DNA of 64,000 bases from CAVSMC01 sp963728935 (GCA_963728935.1 CAVSMC010000001.1:2604001-2668000); one strand, 5' to 3'; shown: positions 28,978-40,329, numbered from the stretch's first letter. Notes: generated from the sequence alone by a model not told the origin. Made by a program: numbers and translations.

Positions 28978-30489
28978 CTAGACCTTTTCCGGCTCCTTCG
29001 CCGGTCGCTTCATCAGCAGCGCCGCCACGGGTCGCGGCTTGCCATGCACGGTCCGATGATGATGTGCGTTGCCGCCTTGCGTCAATGCAGACGACGCATC
29101 GGTCGCCGACTGATGCTTGATCAACGGCTGGTCCGGATTCTTCGCGTACGCTTCCTCGCGTGCGCGCTCGCGTTCGCTGCGCGACTCCGACGGTGCGCGT
29201 GCACGGTCGGACGTCGTGCGTGCACGGTCGGACGGCGTGTGCGGAAGCGCGCGCTGCGCGTGTCGCGGGTGGGGCTCGCGGGACGGGCGCGCCGTGCGCG
29301 ACTCCCGGGAGACATGGCCCGAAGCCGCCGAATCGATGTCGAAGTCGGTGACGATCGCCACGGTCACTTTCTTCTTCAGCAGCCGCTCGATGTCGGCGAG
29401 ATAGCGCTCTTCCTCGGGCGCGACGAGCGAAACCGCCTCGCCGCTCGCGCCGGCACGACCGGTGCGGCCGATGCGGTGGATATAGTCTTCGGCGACGTGC
29501 GGCAGCTCGTAATTGACGACGAGCGGGAGATCGTCGATATCCAGACCGCGCGCGGCGACGTCGGTCGCGACGAGAACCTGCAGCTTGCCTTCCTTGAATG
29601 CGGACAGCGCCTCGAGACGCGCCACCTGCGTCTTGTCGCCGTGGATCGCGGAGGTCGCGAACCCGTCCTTCTCGAGCTGGCGGGCGAGCCGCGATGCGCC
29701 GTGTTTCGTGCGCATGAAGCAGAGCACCTGCCAGAGGTCGCGCGAGCGCACGATGTGCCCGAGCAGCGCCCGCTTCGCTTCCTGCGGACACTTGTACGCG
29801 CTCTGCGTCACCGTGTCGGCCGCGGTGTTGCGGCGCGCGACTTCGATGAGCTGCGGCGCGTTCAACAGCTCATCGGCGAGCTTCTTGATCTCGTTGCTGA
29901 AGGTGGCCGAGAACAGCAGGTTCTGCCGCTTCGTCGCCGGCGGCAGCAACGCCATGATGCGCTTGATGTCCGGGATGAAGCCCATGTCGAGCATGCGGTC
30001 GGATTCGTCGAGCACGAGGATTTCGACCTGACCGAGATAGACGCTCTTCTGCTCGATGTGGTCGAGCAGCCGCCCCGGCGTCGCGACGAGGATCTCGACG
30101 CCGCCGCGAACGATCGCGAGCTGTTGCTTGATGTCGACTCCGCCGTAGACGACGGTCGAGCGCAGGTTCGTGTGCTTGCCGTACGTGCGCATCGCCTCTT
30201 CGACCTGGATCGCGAGCTCGCGCGTCGGCGTCAGGATCAGCGCTCGGACCGGATGGCGCGCCGGCGACGGGCTCGCGTTCGCCATCGGCAGCAGCTTCTG
30301 CAGGATCGGCAGCGCGAAGCCCGCGGTCTTGCCGGTGCCGGTCTGTGCGCCGCCCATGACGTCGCGACCGGCGAGAATCACCGGAATGGCCTGCGCCTGA
30401 ATCGGGGTGGGTATCGTATAGCCGGCCTCGTCCACGGCCCGCAGCAATTCGGGCCGCAAGCCGAGCTCGGCAAAGCTCGTTGCGTGCAA
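28978..30489 (-). CDS. rhlE: DEAD-box-family RNA helicase RhlE-like, with DESD motif
   Basis: ATP-dependent RNA helicase of 503 residues, probably acting in ribosome assembly or RNA turnover. The Q motif and motif I (AQTGTGKTAG), Ia (PTRELA), Ib (TPGRLL), III (SAT) and VI (HRIGRTGRAG) are intact. Motif II, normally DEAD, reads DESD (VLDESDRMLDMGF). After residue ~385 there is a basic Arg/Ser/Thr-rich tail with short repeats (SDRARTTSDRARAPSESRSE). It is monocistronic with its own promoter near 30624. The N-terminus MHATSFAELGLRPELLRA is typical of RhlE. Confidence 0.92.
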   Translation of the reverse strand: MHATSFAELGLRPELLRAVDEAGYTIPTPIQAQAIPVILAGRDVMGGAQTGTGKTAGFALPILQKLLPMANASPSPARHPVRALILTPTRELAIQVEEAMRTYGKHTNLRSTVVYGGVDIKQQLAIVRGGVEILVATPGRLLDHIEQKSVYLGQVEILVLDESDRMLDMGFIPDIKRIMALLPPATKRQNLLFSATFSNEIKKLADELLNAPQLIEVARRNTAADTVTQSAYKCPQEAKRALLGHIVRSRDLWQVLCFMRTKHGASRLARQLEKDGFATSAIHGDKTQVARLEALSAFKEGKLQVLVATDVAARGLDIDDLPLVVNYELPHVAEDYIHRIGRTGRAGASGEAVSLVAPEEERYLADIERLLKKKVTVAIVTDFDIDSAASGHVSRESRTARPSREPHPRHAQRALPHTPSDRARTTSDRARAPSESRSERERAREEAYAKNPDQPLIKHQSATDASSALTQGGNAHHHRTVHGKPRPVAALLMKRPAKEPEKV

Positions 30490-30623
30490 GGGTGATGCTC
30501 CTGTCGCGGCCTACCGCAGCGCGGTTTCCGGTCCAGGCAGCGTTGCAAGTGGTTCCTGGGAGCCGCGGCGATCGTCTGTCGCGGTGCGATGGGCGGTGAC
30601 CGGAACGGCCGCCCGAAGCGGAC

Positions 30624-30629
30624 ATTATA
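30624..30629 (-). promoter_or_regulatory. -10 element for rhlE
   Basis: A perfect TATAAT on the minus strand (30629 to 30624), with a weak TTCACG about 16 bp further upstream, giving a leader of roughly 130 nt. It lies just past the stop codon of the upstream histidine kinase gene. Confidence 0.5.
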
Positions 30630-30635
30630 TCCGAT

Positions 30636-33600
30636 TTAGGCGCTTCGTGAAGATTGCTGCGTAAGTCCCGGATTGGCTTCGTTGTCTTCGAACGGATACG
30701 GCTTGGGCAACGAGACGGTGAACACGGTGCCCTTGCCGAGCGCCGAATCGAGACGGATCTCGCCGTCCAGCAGAGAGACCGCCTTGGCGACGATCGCGAG
30801 CCCGATGCCGGTCCCGGGATGATCGGCCTGCGAGTGCAGCCGCCGGAACACCTCGAAGACTTGCCGGTGGTATGCGGGATCGATGCCGAGGCCGTTGTCG
30901 CGCACGCTCACTTCGATGCGATCGCCCGCGGCGCGCCAGGCGACGTCGACCCGCGGCGCGATGCCCGGGCGCTGATACTCGAGCGCGTTGCTGACGAGAT
31001 TCGAGAAGATTTGCGTGAGCAGCGTTTCGTCGCCGAGCACGACGGGCATCGGCGTGGCGACGACGAGCCGTCCCTGCTTCGCGTCCAGCGTCGGCCGCGT
31101 CTGCTCGGCGACGACGTCGAACACCCGATCGAGCGGAATCGGTTGCAGCGTCAAGCCGCCGCGGCCGACGTGGGCGAACGACAGCAGATCGTCGATCAGA
31201 TGCGCCATGCGCATGCTCGCGGCGACGATGCGGTCGAGCATCTCGCGTCCTTCGCCGTCGAGCTTGTCGGCGTGGTCGTCCTGCAGCACGCGCGCGAAAC
31301 CGTGGATCGCGCGCAGCGGCGAACGCAGATCGTGCGACGCCGAATAGCTGAACGATTCGAGCTCGCGCACCGCGTTGGAGAGCTGGGCGGTGCGCTCGGC
31401 GACGCGCCGCTCGAGCGTGGCATTGAGCGCGCGCACCTCCGCCTCGGCGAGGTCGCGCTCGGTTGCGCGCGCATAGCTGTCGAGCGCGAACGACAGATCG
31501 TCGGCGATCCGTGTCAGCAGCAGGATCATCTCGTCGTCGAAGAACGCCGGCGCGGTTGCATAGAGCGCGAGCGCGCCGGCGATGCGGCCGTCGTAGCGCA
31601 GCGGCAACGCGGCGACCGAGCGGATGCCTAGCCTGTCGATACTCGCGCGCGCGTACTGCGTGCGCGGGTCGCTCGCCATGTCGCTCACGATCTGGATCTC
31701 CGCGGTGCGGATCGCCGACGCGATGGCGCCGCCGCGGCCGGGGTGACCAGGCGCAAGCGAGATTGGAAGCGCGCCGATGACGCTGTCGGTAGGTCCGGCG
31801 GCGCCCACCGGACGGATGCACTGCGCCGCTTCGTCGAGCACGCCGACGAACGCGGTGCGCAAGCCGCCTTCGTCGATCGCGATCCTGCAGGTGACGGCGA
31901 ACAACGCGTCCGCGTCGGAAACGCGCACGATCGCTTCGCTTACTTGTCCGAGCATCGTGTAAAGCCGCGCGAGGCGGGCGATGCGGGCGTCGCTCGTCTT
32001 GCGCGCGGTGATGTCGGTGACGAAGGCGAGACCTCCTGAGAACGAGCCGTCCGGCGCGGCGAGCGCCGTCGCCGAGATCGACATCCAGCGCGGCCGCGCT
32101 TCGTCGTGCGCGAGGCGCAGCTCGTAGCTCTCGCCCGCGCCGTGCCGTCGTTCGACCATCCGCTGCCTCGAGGACTCGCGCACATCGTCTGGCAGCAGCT
32201 CCGGCAGCGACTTGCCGATGACGTCGTCGGCGTCGCGCCGGCACAACATCCGGGCTACGGCATCGTTCGCGAACGTGACGCGCTCGTCCGGTCCGTAGAT
32301 CAGCACACCTTCCTGCGCCGACGAGAGCACGTTGACCAACAGGTCCTCGCTCGCCCGCAGCTCGGCCTCGATCACCGGCAGCCGATCGAGCAGCGCGTTC
32401 AATTGCGTCGCCGTGTCGGCGCTCTCGCGCGAACCGGCAACCGGCGCGCGGGCGCTGAGATTGCCCTGCATGACCGCGCGCGCGGTTTCGGCGATCGCCC
32501 GCATTGGGCGCTCGATACGCCGCGCGTACCGGAACGCCACCCACCCGATCGCCATCAGCGTGAGCGTGGCCAGCACGACGGTTTGCGCCACCAGCGCGTG
32601 GCTCGCAGCGAGCAACGCGTCGGCCGGCGCGCCCACCGCGACATGCCAACCGGTCCCCTCGATCGGCGAGAGCCCGTAGAAGCGCTCGACGCCGTCGGCG
32701 CCTGGTTCGCGTCGAACGGTGACCGCTTTCGCAAGCGCGCTGGCCAGTCCCGCCGCGACCTGGGCGTCGAAGCGCTGGTAGCCTTCCCCCTCCGCTACGA
32801 TGACGTCGCCGTCTCGGTCGATGACCGCCATCGTCGCCTCGACGCCGAGCCGGGACCGCGGCGCGACGGTCAGTTGCGCGGGCTCGAACGCCACGTTCAC
32901 CGTGCCGATCGGCACGCCGCGATCGTCACGGATCGCGCTCGCAACCGCGATCAGCGTTCCGGGCGCCAGCCGTCCGGCGAACGGTCGGCTCACGATCGGG
33001 CCGTCGGCGACGAGCGCATCGCGCAACCACTCGCGATCGGCCATCGACGGCCACGGTTTGTCGGACGGATGTGCCGAGCACGCAATCGTTCCGTCGCGGC
33101 GCACCGTCAGCGCGTTGACGAACAGCGGGTTGGCGCGAGCCAGCTCGACGAAAGCGCTGTCGCATGTGTCAGGATCGAGCGCGCGCACCGCCGGCCGCTT
33201 CGCGAGGGCGCTCACCAAATTGCGCGTGTCGTGCAGGAACCTCGAATCGGCAGCGGCGATCACATCGGCGACGTTCTGCACTTCCGCGTACGCGTCACGC
33301 TGGTCGTTGTCCATTTCGCGATACGCGTTGAAAGCGGCAAGCGCGACGAGCGGAATCGCGATAGCGCCGGACAGCACGAGAAGCTGCGCGCGAAGCGACG
33401 GGTGCGTGCCACCGCTGCGCGGCGCGGCCAACGTCGTGTCGTCCGTGAGCATGCGCAACAGGCCATAGATCAGCAGCGCGGACAGCGCGACGAAAGCCAC
33501 GCCCTTGACCGACTGGACTTGCGTCGCGAGCGCAACGTCGGTCACGAGCCAGCCGACGATCCGATCGGAGACGAGGATCCAGCAAAGGCCGAACGCGGAA

Positions 33601-33659
33601 TAGCCGAGCGCCGTGTAGAGCGCGAGGCGCGTCGGCGACGGGGGCGGTTGGTCGTTCAT
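30636..33659 (-). CDS. Membrane sensor histidine kinase with CACHE, HAMP, PAS and GAF domains
   Basis: A 1007-residue hybrid-input kinase. In order: helices at about 12-36 and 49-72; a helix at ~94-114 followed by a double-CACHE-type periplasmic domain to ~350; a helix at ~360-380; HAMP (to ~430); PAS (~440-565); GAF (~590-745); coiled coil; HisKA with phosphoaccepting H776 (SYSASHDLRSPLRAIHGF); and HATPase_c with N-box NLVSNALEY, DNGLGID and GTGIGLAIV. No receiver domain and no response-regulator gene are adjacent, so its partner is elsewhere. The ligand is unknown. It is divergent from typA. Confidence 0.9.
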   Translation of the reverse strand: MNDQPPPSPTRLALYTALGYSAFGLCWILVSDRIVGWLVTDVALATQVQSVKGVAFVALSALLIYGLLRMLTDDTTLAAPRSGGTHPSLRAQLLVLSGAIAIPLVALAAFNAYREMDNDQRDAYAEVQNVADVIAAADSRFLHDTRNLVSALAKRPAVRALDPDTCDSAFVELARANPLFVNALTVRRDGTIACSAHPSDKPWPSMADREWLRDALVADGPIVSRPFAGRLAPGTLIAVASAIRDDRGVPIGTVNVAFEPAQLTVAPRSRLGVEATMAVIDRDGDVIVAEGEGYQRFDAQVAAGLASALAKAVTVRREPGADGVERFYGLSPIEGTGWHVAVGAPADALLAASHALVAQTVVLATLTLMAIGWVAFRYARRIERPMRAIAETARAVMQGNLSARAPVAGSRESADTATQLNALLDRLPVIEAELRASEDLLVNVLSSAQEGVLIYGPDERVTFANDAVARMLCRRDADDVIGKSLPELLPDDVRESSRQRMVERRHGAGESYELRLAHDEARPRWMSISATALAAPDGSFSGGLAFVTDITARKTSDARIARLARLYTMLGQVSEAIVRVSDADALFAVTCRIAIDEGGLRTAFVGVLDEAAQCIRPVGAAGPTDSVIGALPISLAPGHPGRGGAIASAIRTAEIQIVSDMASDPRTQYARASIDRLGIRSVAALPLRYDGRIAGALALYATAPAFFDDEMILLLTRIADDLSFALDSYARATERDLAEAEVRALNATLERRVAERTAQLSNAVRELESFSYSASHDLRSPLRAIHGFARVLQDDHADKLDGEGREMLDRIVAASMRMAHLIDDLLSFAHVGRGGLTLQPIPLDRVFDVVAEQTRPTLDAKQGRLVVATPMPVVLGDETLLTQIFSNLVSNALEYQRPGIAPRVDVAWRAAGDRIEVSVRDNGLGIDPAYHRQVFEVFRRLHSQADHPGTGIGLAIVAKAVSLLDGEIRLDSALGKGTVFTVSLPKPYPFEDNEANPGLTQQSSRSA

Positions 33660-33713
33660 CGGGGCGAGTATAGGAAGACACGCGCTTTTTCCGGGTCAAA
33701 CCCGATGCGCCAA

Positions 33714-33722
33714 TGCTAAAAT
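33714..33722 (+). promoter_or_regulatory. Extended -10 promoter of typA
   Basis: TGCTAAAAT forms a TGn-TAAAAT extended -10, 40 bp before the typA ATG. The same nonamer precedes glyA at 63438. Confidence 0.5.
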
Positions 33723-33761
33723 GTTGAGCAGTGTCAATGTTTTCACGACGAGTCCCGCCGA

Positions 33762-35624
<1,863 letters not shown>

Positions 35625-35646
35625 GCCGCGCCCGGGCCTTCCTCTG

Positions 35647-36711
35647 TCAGCGGCCGTTGGACGCTTGCGATTTGCGCGCCGCCGGATGCACGGCCACCGC
35701 CTTTTCGACATTGTCGATGTCGGGGCAACTGCCGTTTATCGTTTTGACCCGTGCCGACATCGCGTCGGCGTCTTTCGATCGTCCCTGTTTCTGCGCGACC
35801 GCTAATGCTCCGCACAACGCCCCGACGTCTCCCGGGTTCGCGAGCAGCGCATTGTCGAACGCGGTCGCGGCGTCGGGTAGGCGCTCCAACGCCAGATTGA
35901 CCTGGGCGAGGTTGCGCCAGTGCAGCGCGTCGGCGGGCGCAAGTTGCACGGCTTTCGTGGCCGCGGTGAGCGCATCGTCGAATTGGTGCAGGTTCGCATA
36001 GCCGACGCCGAGATCGCTCCATGCTGCGGGATTTTTCGGCTCCTTGCGCGTCCACTCGGACGCGTACAGGACGAGCACGTTCCAGTTGGCGGCGTCCTTG
36101 AATTGCCGCACCTTGGTCTCGAGCGCCGCCAAGTCCTCGCTGCGCCCGGCGCTAGCGGTCGAATCGGGGAGAGCCTGCTGCTGTTGCGCGGGCGCGGCGG
36201 TCGTCGGAGAGCCGTTGGACGACCGAACCGGCGACGCGTCGGGCTGACCGGCCGTTTCGACGTGACGCTGCGCGGCGATCATCAACCCGAGCGCGACAAC
36301 GACGGTGAGCGCGACGGCGGCTGCCGCGAGCACGACCGGGCGCTTCGTCCAGCGCCGCGGAGTGGCGACTGTCGTCGATTCGGCGTCGGAACGCGGCGGC
36401 GAAGGCCGCTCGTGACGCGCCGCATCGTGCGGCCGAGCATCGGTCTGCCTGTTTCGGCGCTCCATTCGCAGCGCCGTCGCCCGGGCGCGCAGGTAGCCGG
36501 CAACGACCAACGCTTCGTCGCTTCCCGCGAGCGATGCGCGCGACCAGAGCGCCTGGTCGATATGACCGTCCTGATATTCTTGCGCTGCCTCCGCGACGAA
36601 CTCGTCGGCGATCGTGATTCGAAGCTGGCGCTTCGTCGGGGCGTCGCCGTCGGACGTCGATGCAATGGGCTCGAGCGCCAACGGTCGTGTGCGTTGGGGA
36701 TCCGTATCCAT
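35647..36711 (-). CDS. Membrane-anchored TPR protein
   Basis: The 354-residue product has a cytoplasmic N-terminal domain of about 115 residues (ITIADEFVAEAAQEYQDGHI), one transmembrane helix (~125-147), a Ser/Gln-rich linker, and a C-terminal region with at least two tetratricopeptide units (NPAAWSDLGVGYANLHQFDDAL, ADALHWRNLAQVNLALERLP). Such proteins usually scaffold envelope complexes; no specific function is evident. The start is uncertain: ATG at 36711 (MDTDPQRTRP) is used, and ATG at 36735 would add eight residues. It is divergent from the DUF2891 gene. Confidence 0.75.
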   Translation of the reverse strand: MDTDPQRTRPLALEPIASTSDGDAPTKRQLRITIADEFVAEAAQEYQDGHIDQALWSRASLAGSDEALVVAGYLRARATALRMERRNRQTDARPHDAARHERPSPPRSDAESTTVATPRRWTKRPVVLAAAAVALTVVVALGLMIAAQRHVETAGQPDASPVRSSNGSPTTAAPAQQQQALPDSTASAGRSEDLAALETKVRQFKDAANWNVLVLYASEWTRKEPKNPAAWSDLGVGYANLHQFDDALTAATKAVQLAPADALHWRNLAQVNLALERLPDAATAFDNALLANPGDVGALCGALAVAQKQGRSKDADAMSARVKTINGSCPDIDNVEKAVAVHPAARKSQASNGR

Positions 36712-36797
36712 TGCGCGATACGATGCAATTGCCATACCAAATGGCTTGACGCGAACGTTGCGTGGCCTACAAATGTGTGAACGACGAGATGTGTCCG

Positions 36798-37823
36798 ATG
36801 GAGCGACCGCAAATCGATAGTCGACTCGCGCAGACTTTCGCCGCGATCGCGCTCGCGAACGTCGTCCGCGAGTATCCGAACAAGCCCGATCACGTATTGA
36901 GCGAGGCGGCCGACGCGCGCGCACCGCGATCGCTGCACCCGGCGTTCTACGGCAGCTACGATTGGCATTCGTGCGTGCATATGCACTGGCTGCTCGCGCA
37001 CCTGTGGCGCTGCTGCGCCGATGTGCCCGAGCGCGATGCGATCGAGGCGACGTTCGACGCGCATGTCAACGCCGAGACGATCGCCGCCGAATGCGCGTAT
37101 CTCGCGAGGCCCGATGCGCGCGCATTCGAGCGCACGTACGGCTGGGCGTGGCTGCTGAAGCTTGCCGACGAATTGCACCGCTGCGACGACGAGCACGCGC
37201 AACGCTGGTCGCGCGCGCTCGCGCCGCTCGCGCTCGCGTTCGTCGACCGCTACCGAAGCTATCTCCCGAAGGCGAATTACCCGATCCGCTACGGGGTCCA
37301 TCCGAACAGCGCATTCGGCGTCGCGTTCGCGCTCGATTACGCGCGCACCGCACGCGTCGCCGATCTGGAGGCGCTGTGCGTGACGAAGGCGCGCGAATGG
37401 TTCGGTGCCGACCGCGATGCCCCCGCGGCGTGGGAGCCGTCGGGCGCCGACTTCTTCTCTGCGGTGCTGATCGAAGCGGACCTGATGCGTCGCGTGCTCG
37501 ACGCGAACACTTTCGCTCAGTGGCTCGCGCATTTGCTGCCGGGCTTCGCGCAACGCACGCCGCCGACGCTGTTCACGCCGCCGGTCGTGACCGATCGGCT
37601 CGATCCGCAGATCGTGCATCTCGACGGGCTCGCGCTGTCGCGTGCGTGGTGCTTTCGCGGCATCGCGGCGGCGTTGCCCGCACGCGATCCGCGCATCGAG
37701 ATCGCCAAGCACGCCGCGGACGTCCACCTCGCCGCCGGACTCGCCGGAATGGAGCGCGCCGATTACCTCGGCAGTCACTGGCTCGCGAGCTTCGCGGCGC
37801 TCGCGCTCGATCAGGCGGCGTGA
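36798..37823 (+). CDS. DUF2891 family protein
   Basis: A soluble protein of about 341 residues with features of the DUF2891 family, predicted (alpha/alpha)-barrel-like: LHPAFYGSYDWHSCVHMHWLLAHL near the N-terminus, YGWAWLLKLADEL, NYPIRYGVHPNSAFG, EPSGADFFSAVLIEADLM, and LGSHWLASFAALAL at the end. Function is not established; the fold suggests a carbohydrate-active or related role (inference). Starts at 36789 or 36762 (GTG) are also possible; 36798 gives MERPQIDSRLAQ. The 3' end overlaps that of amrS by 13 bp on the opposite strand. Confidence 0.85.
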   Translation: MERPQIDSRLAQTFAAIALANVVREYPNKPDHVLSEAADARAPRSLHPAFYGSYDWHSCVHMHWLLAHLWRCCADVPERDAIEATFDAHVNAETIAAECAYLARPDARAFERTYGWAWLLKLADELHRCDDEHAQRWSRALAPLALAFVDRYRSYLPKANYPIRYGVHPNSAFGVAFALDYARTARVADLEALCVTKAREWFGADRDAPAAWEPSGADFFSAVLIEADLMRRVLDANTFAQWLAHLLPGFAQRTPPTLFTPPVVTDRLDPQIVHLDGLALSRAWCFRGIAAALPARDPRIEIAKHAADVHLAAGLAGMERADYLGSHWLASFAALALDQAA

Positions 37824-38935
37824 CTTGCGAGCCGCACGGGGATGCGGCGCGAACCGAATGCCTTGGTGAACGTTTCGTAGCGGCCGGGCACGGCGGCGCC
37901 GCAGCTCTTGCAGCACCCGTCCGCGCTCAACGCGTGGCTCATGATCCGGTACCAGTCGCGCACGATGACCGGCGATTTGCAACCGGGACAATACGTCGTG
38001 CCGCCGGTCATGTCGTGCACGTTGCCGGTGTAGACATAGCGCAGTCCGTTGCGAAGACCGATGTCGCGCGCCCGGGTGAGCGTGCTCGCAGGCGTCGGCG
38101 CAACATCCATCATCTTCCAGTCCGGATGAAACGCGCTGAAGTGAAGCGGCACGTCGGCACCGAGCTCCTTCATCACCCACGTGGTCAGCGCATCGAGTTC
38201 CTCGCTCGAATCGTTCTTGCCTGGAATCAGCAGCGTCGTGATCTCGAACCAGACGTCGGTCTCGTGCTTGAGATACGCGAGCGTGTCGAGCACGGGCGCG
38301 AGCCGCGCGCCGCAGGTCTTCACGTAGAACTCGTCGGTGAACGCCTTGAGATCGACGTTCGCCGCGTCCATCTTCGCGTAGAACTCGCGCCGCGGCTCGG
38401 GATGTACGTAGCCCGCCGTCACCGCGACGGTCTTGATGCCGGCGTCGCGGCAAGCGTCGGCGACGTCCATTGCGTATTCGGCGAAGATCACCGGATCGTT
38501 GTACGTGAACGCGACCGACTTGCAGCCCATCGACTTCGCGGCTCGCGCGATCGTCGCCGGCGATGCGTCGTCCATCAACGTGTCCATCTCGCGCGATTTC
38601 GAGATGTCCCAGTTCTGGCAGAACTTGCAGGCGAGGTTGCAGCCCGCGGTGCCGAACGACAGGATCGAGCTGCCGGGATAGAAATGGTTGAGCGGCTTCT
38701 TCTCGACCGGATCGACGCAAAAGCCCGACGAGCGGCCGTACGTCGTCAGGTACATCCGGTCGCCGACGCGCTGGCGAACGAAGCACAAGCCGCGCTGACC
38801 CTCGTGCAGCTTGCAGTCGCGCGGGCACAGATCGCATTGCATGCGCCCGTCGTCGAGCATGTGCCACCAGCGGCCGTCGTGCAGCGTTTCGGCCGCTGTC
38901 TCGGGCGCGGGAATGTCGGGTGTCGTCGTATCCAT
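37811..38935 (-). CDS. amrS: AmmeMemoRadiSam system radical SAM enzyme
   Basis: A 374-residue radical SAM protein with the 4Fe-4S cluster motif C99-x3-C103-x2-C106 (GCNLACKFCQNWD). An N-terminal cysteine-rich segment (CDLCPRDCKLHEGQRGLC) and a C-terminal zinc-ribbon-like one (YCPGCKSPVI...CCKSCG) flank it. It belongs to the PflA-like family named AmrS, encoded with Memo-like AmrB and AMMECR1-like AmrA. The substrate of the three-part system is not firmly established. It starts 2 bp after the amrB-amrA stop, so the genes form an operon. Confidence 0.93.
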   Translation of the reverse strand: MDTTTPDIPAPETAAETLHDGRWWHMLDDGRMQCDLCPRDCKLHEGQRGLCFVRQRVGDRMYLTTYGRSSGFCVDPVEKKPLNHFYPGSSILSFGTAGCNLACKFCQNWDISKSREMDTLMDDASPATIARAAKSMGCKSVAFTYNDPVIFAEYAMDVADACRDAGIKTVAVTAGYVHPEPRREFYAKMDAANVDLKAFTDEFYVKTCGARLAPVLDTLAYLKHETDVWFEITTLLIPGKNDSSEELDALTTWVMKELGADVPLHFSAFHPDWKMMDVAPTPASTLTRARDIGLRNGLRYVYTGNVHDMTGGTTYCPGCKSPVIVRDWYRIMSHALSADGCCKSCGAAVPGRYETFTKAFGSRRIPVRLASHAA

Positions 38936-38937
38936 GT

Positions 38938-40329
38938 TCACGTGCGGCCGAGCTCGGACTCGGTCCATTTGATGACGCGGTAGCGGAACGCCGTGCACCG
39001 CTCGGTCGGGAAGTCCGGCGCGAGACCGGCCTTGCGCTTGAGCTGCGCAACGAATTCGTTGGCGTCGGGAACCTGCTCCCAAACCTGCGGAAGGAACGTC
39101 GCGCGTTGCTTGCCGTGCGCGAGGATCACGCCGTCCCGCGCGGGAACGAGGCTCGCGATCAGCGCGTCGTGCGTCGAACACGCAATTGCGGCGGGCGCCG
39201 ACAGCAGCGAGACCTCGACTTCGGTGCGGTCGAGCTCGTCGACGGTGAGCGGGGCGAAACGAGGGTCGGACAAAGCGGATGCGACGGCGTTCTCGGCGAC
39301 GTCGTGCCCGAGCGCCCGGCGCGGCTCGAGCGAGCCGATGCAGCCGCGAAGATCGCCGTTCTGACGCAGCGTGACAAACGTCGCACGGCGCTCTTCGAGC
39401 CATGACGCGCCGGGCTGCGGCGGAATGGTGCGGCCGAGCGCGCCGGCGATCGCCGCGCGCGCAAGACGCAACAGCGCGCGGCCATGCTCGGCACGGTAGC
39501 CCTGCGGCGGCTCGCCTTCCCAGAACGCGAACGACGCGTAGCCGACGACGCGACGCTTGTCCCCGGCCGTGTCGCCCGAGTTGCGCAGATCGAGAAGCTC
39601 GGCGGCGAGCCCGCGACGACGAGCGAGTTCGATCAAACCGGCGATCGGCGTTGCGCCGCACGCTTGATCATGGTCGATCGAGGCGTCGAGCGCGAGAATC
39701 GACTGTACCGTAGCGCCGTCGATCGCGCGCGCCGTCTCGTAGCGCTGATAGTGCGAGAGGTCCGAGCTGATGACAACGAGGGTTTCCGGACCCCCATAGA
39801 GGCGCTCGAGCACTTCGCAAACCTGTTCCGCCGACGCGTCGCCGACGGCGAACGGAACGACGGTGAACGTGCCGAGGATCCGTTGCAGGAACGGGAGCTG
39901 CACTTCGAGCGCGTGCTCATCGGCGTGCGCAGCGTCGGACGTCACCACTTGCGGCAGCGCCGCGACGGCGTCACGCGCAGGCGCGTCGACATCGATCCCG
40001 CCGAGCGGGGTTGCGAAAACGGTCGCTGCGGGCAGCGCAAGCCCGCGCACAGGAACGCGGTGGCACGGGCCGAGGATTACGACGCGCTTGACGATGTCGC
40101 GCGCGGGCACGAGTCGAGCGTACGCGTGCGCTGCGATCGGCGCGGAATAGACGTAGCCGGCGTGCGGCACGATCACGGCCTTCGGAACGCCGGGCGCGAG
40201 CGCCGGCTCGGCGCTCGCAAGCGCGGCGTCGACGTCGCGCCGCAGCGCGGCTTGGTCGTCCGGATAGAAGAGCCCCGCCACTGCGGGCGGGCGCACGTTG
40301 GAGCCGGTCGAGTGGAACCTTAAATTCAT
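38938..40329 (-). CDS. AmmeMemoRadiSam fusion protein: AmrB (Memo-like) plus AmrA (AMMECR1-like)
   Basis: One 463-residue polypeptide contains two system components. Residues ~10-275 are Memo-like (RPPAVAGLFYPDD, VPHAGYVYSAPIAAHAY, ILGPCHRVPVRG, DEHALEVQLPFLQ, VVISSDLSHYQRYE), with the His/Cys ligands of the dioxygenase-like fold. Residues ~285-463 are AMMECR1-like (WLEERRATFVTL, GDLRGCIGSLEP, FLPQVWEQVPD). In many bacteria these are separate genes or fused as here. It is the first gene of a two-gene operon with amrS. The start MNLRFHSTG at 40329 gives the shortest sensible N-terminus. Divergent from rmuC. Confidence 0.92.
   Translation of the reverse strand: MNLRFHSTGSNVRPPAVAGLFYPDDQAALRRDVDAALASAEPALAPGVPKAVIVPHAGYVYSAPIAAHAYARLVPARDIVKRVVILGPCHRVPVRGLALPAATVFATPLGGIDVDAPARDAVAALPQVVTSDAAHADEHALEVQLPFLQRILGTFTVVPFAVGDASAEQVCEVLERLYGGPETLVVISSDLSHYQRYETARAIDGATVQSILALDASIDHDQACGATPIAGLIELARRRGLAAELLDLRNSGDTAGDKRRVVGYASFAFWEGEPPQGYRAEHGRALLRLARAAIAGALGRTIPPQPGASWLEERRATFVTLRQNGDLRGCIGSLEPRRALGHDVAENAVASALSDPRFAPLTVDELDRTEVEVSLLSAPAAIACSTHDALIASLVPARDGVILAHGKQRATFLPQVWEQVPDANEFVAQLKRKAGLAPDFPTERCTAFRYRVIKWTESELGRT

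Noticed and set aside
36282..39050. A 922-codon minus-strand open frame
   Set aside because: It crosses the amrS, DUF2891 and TPR genes in wrong frames; no recognisable protein.
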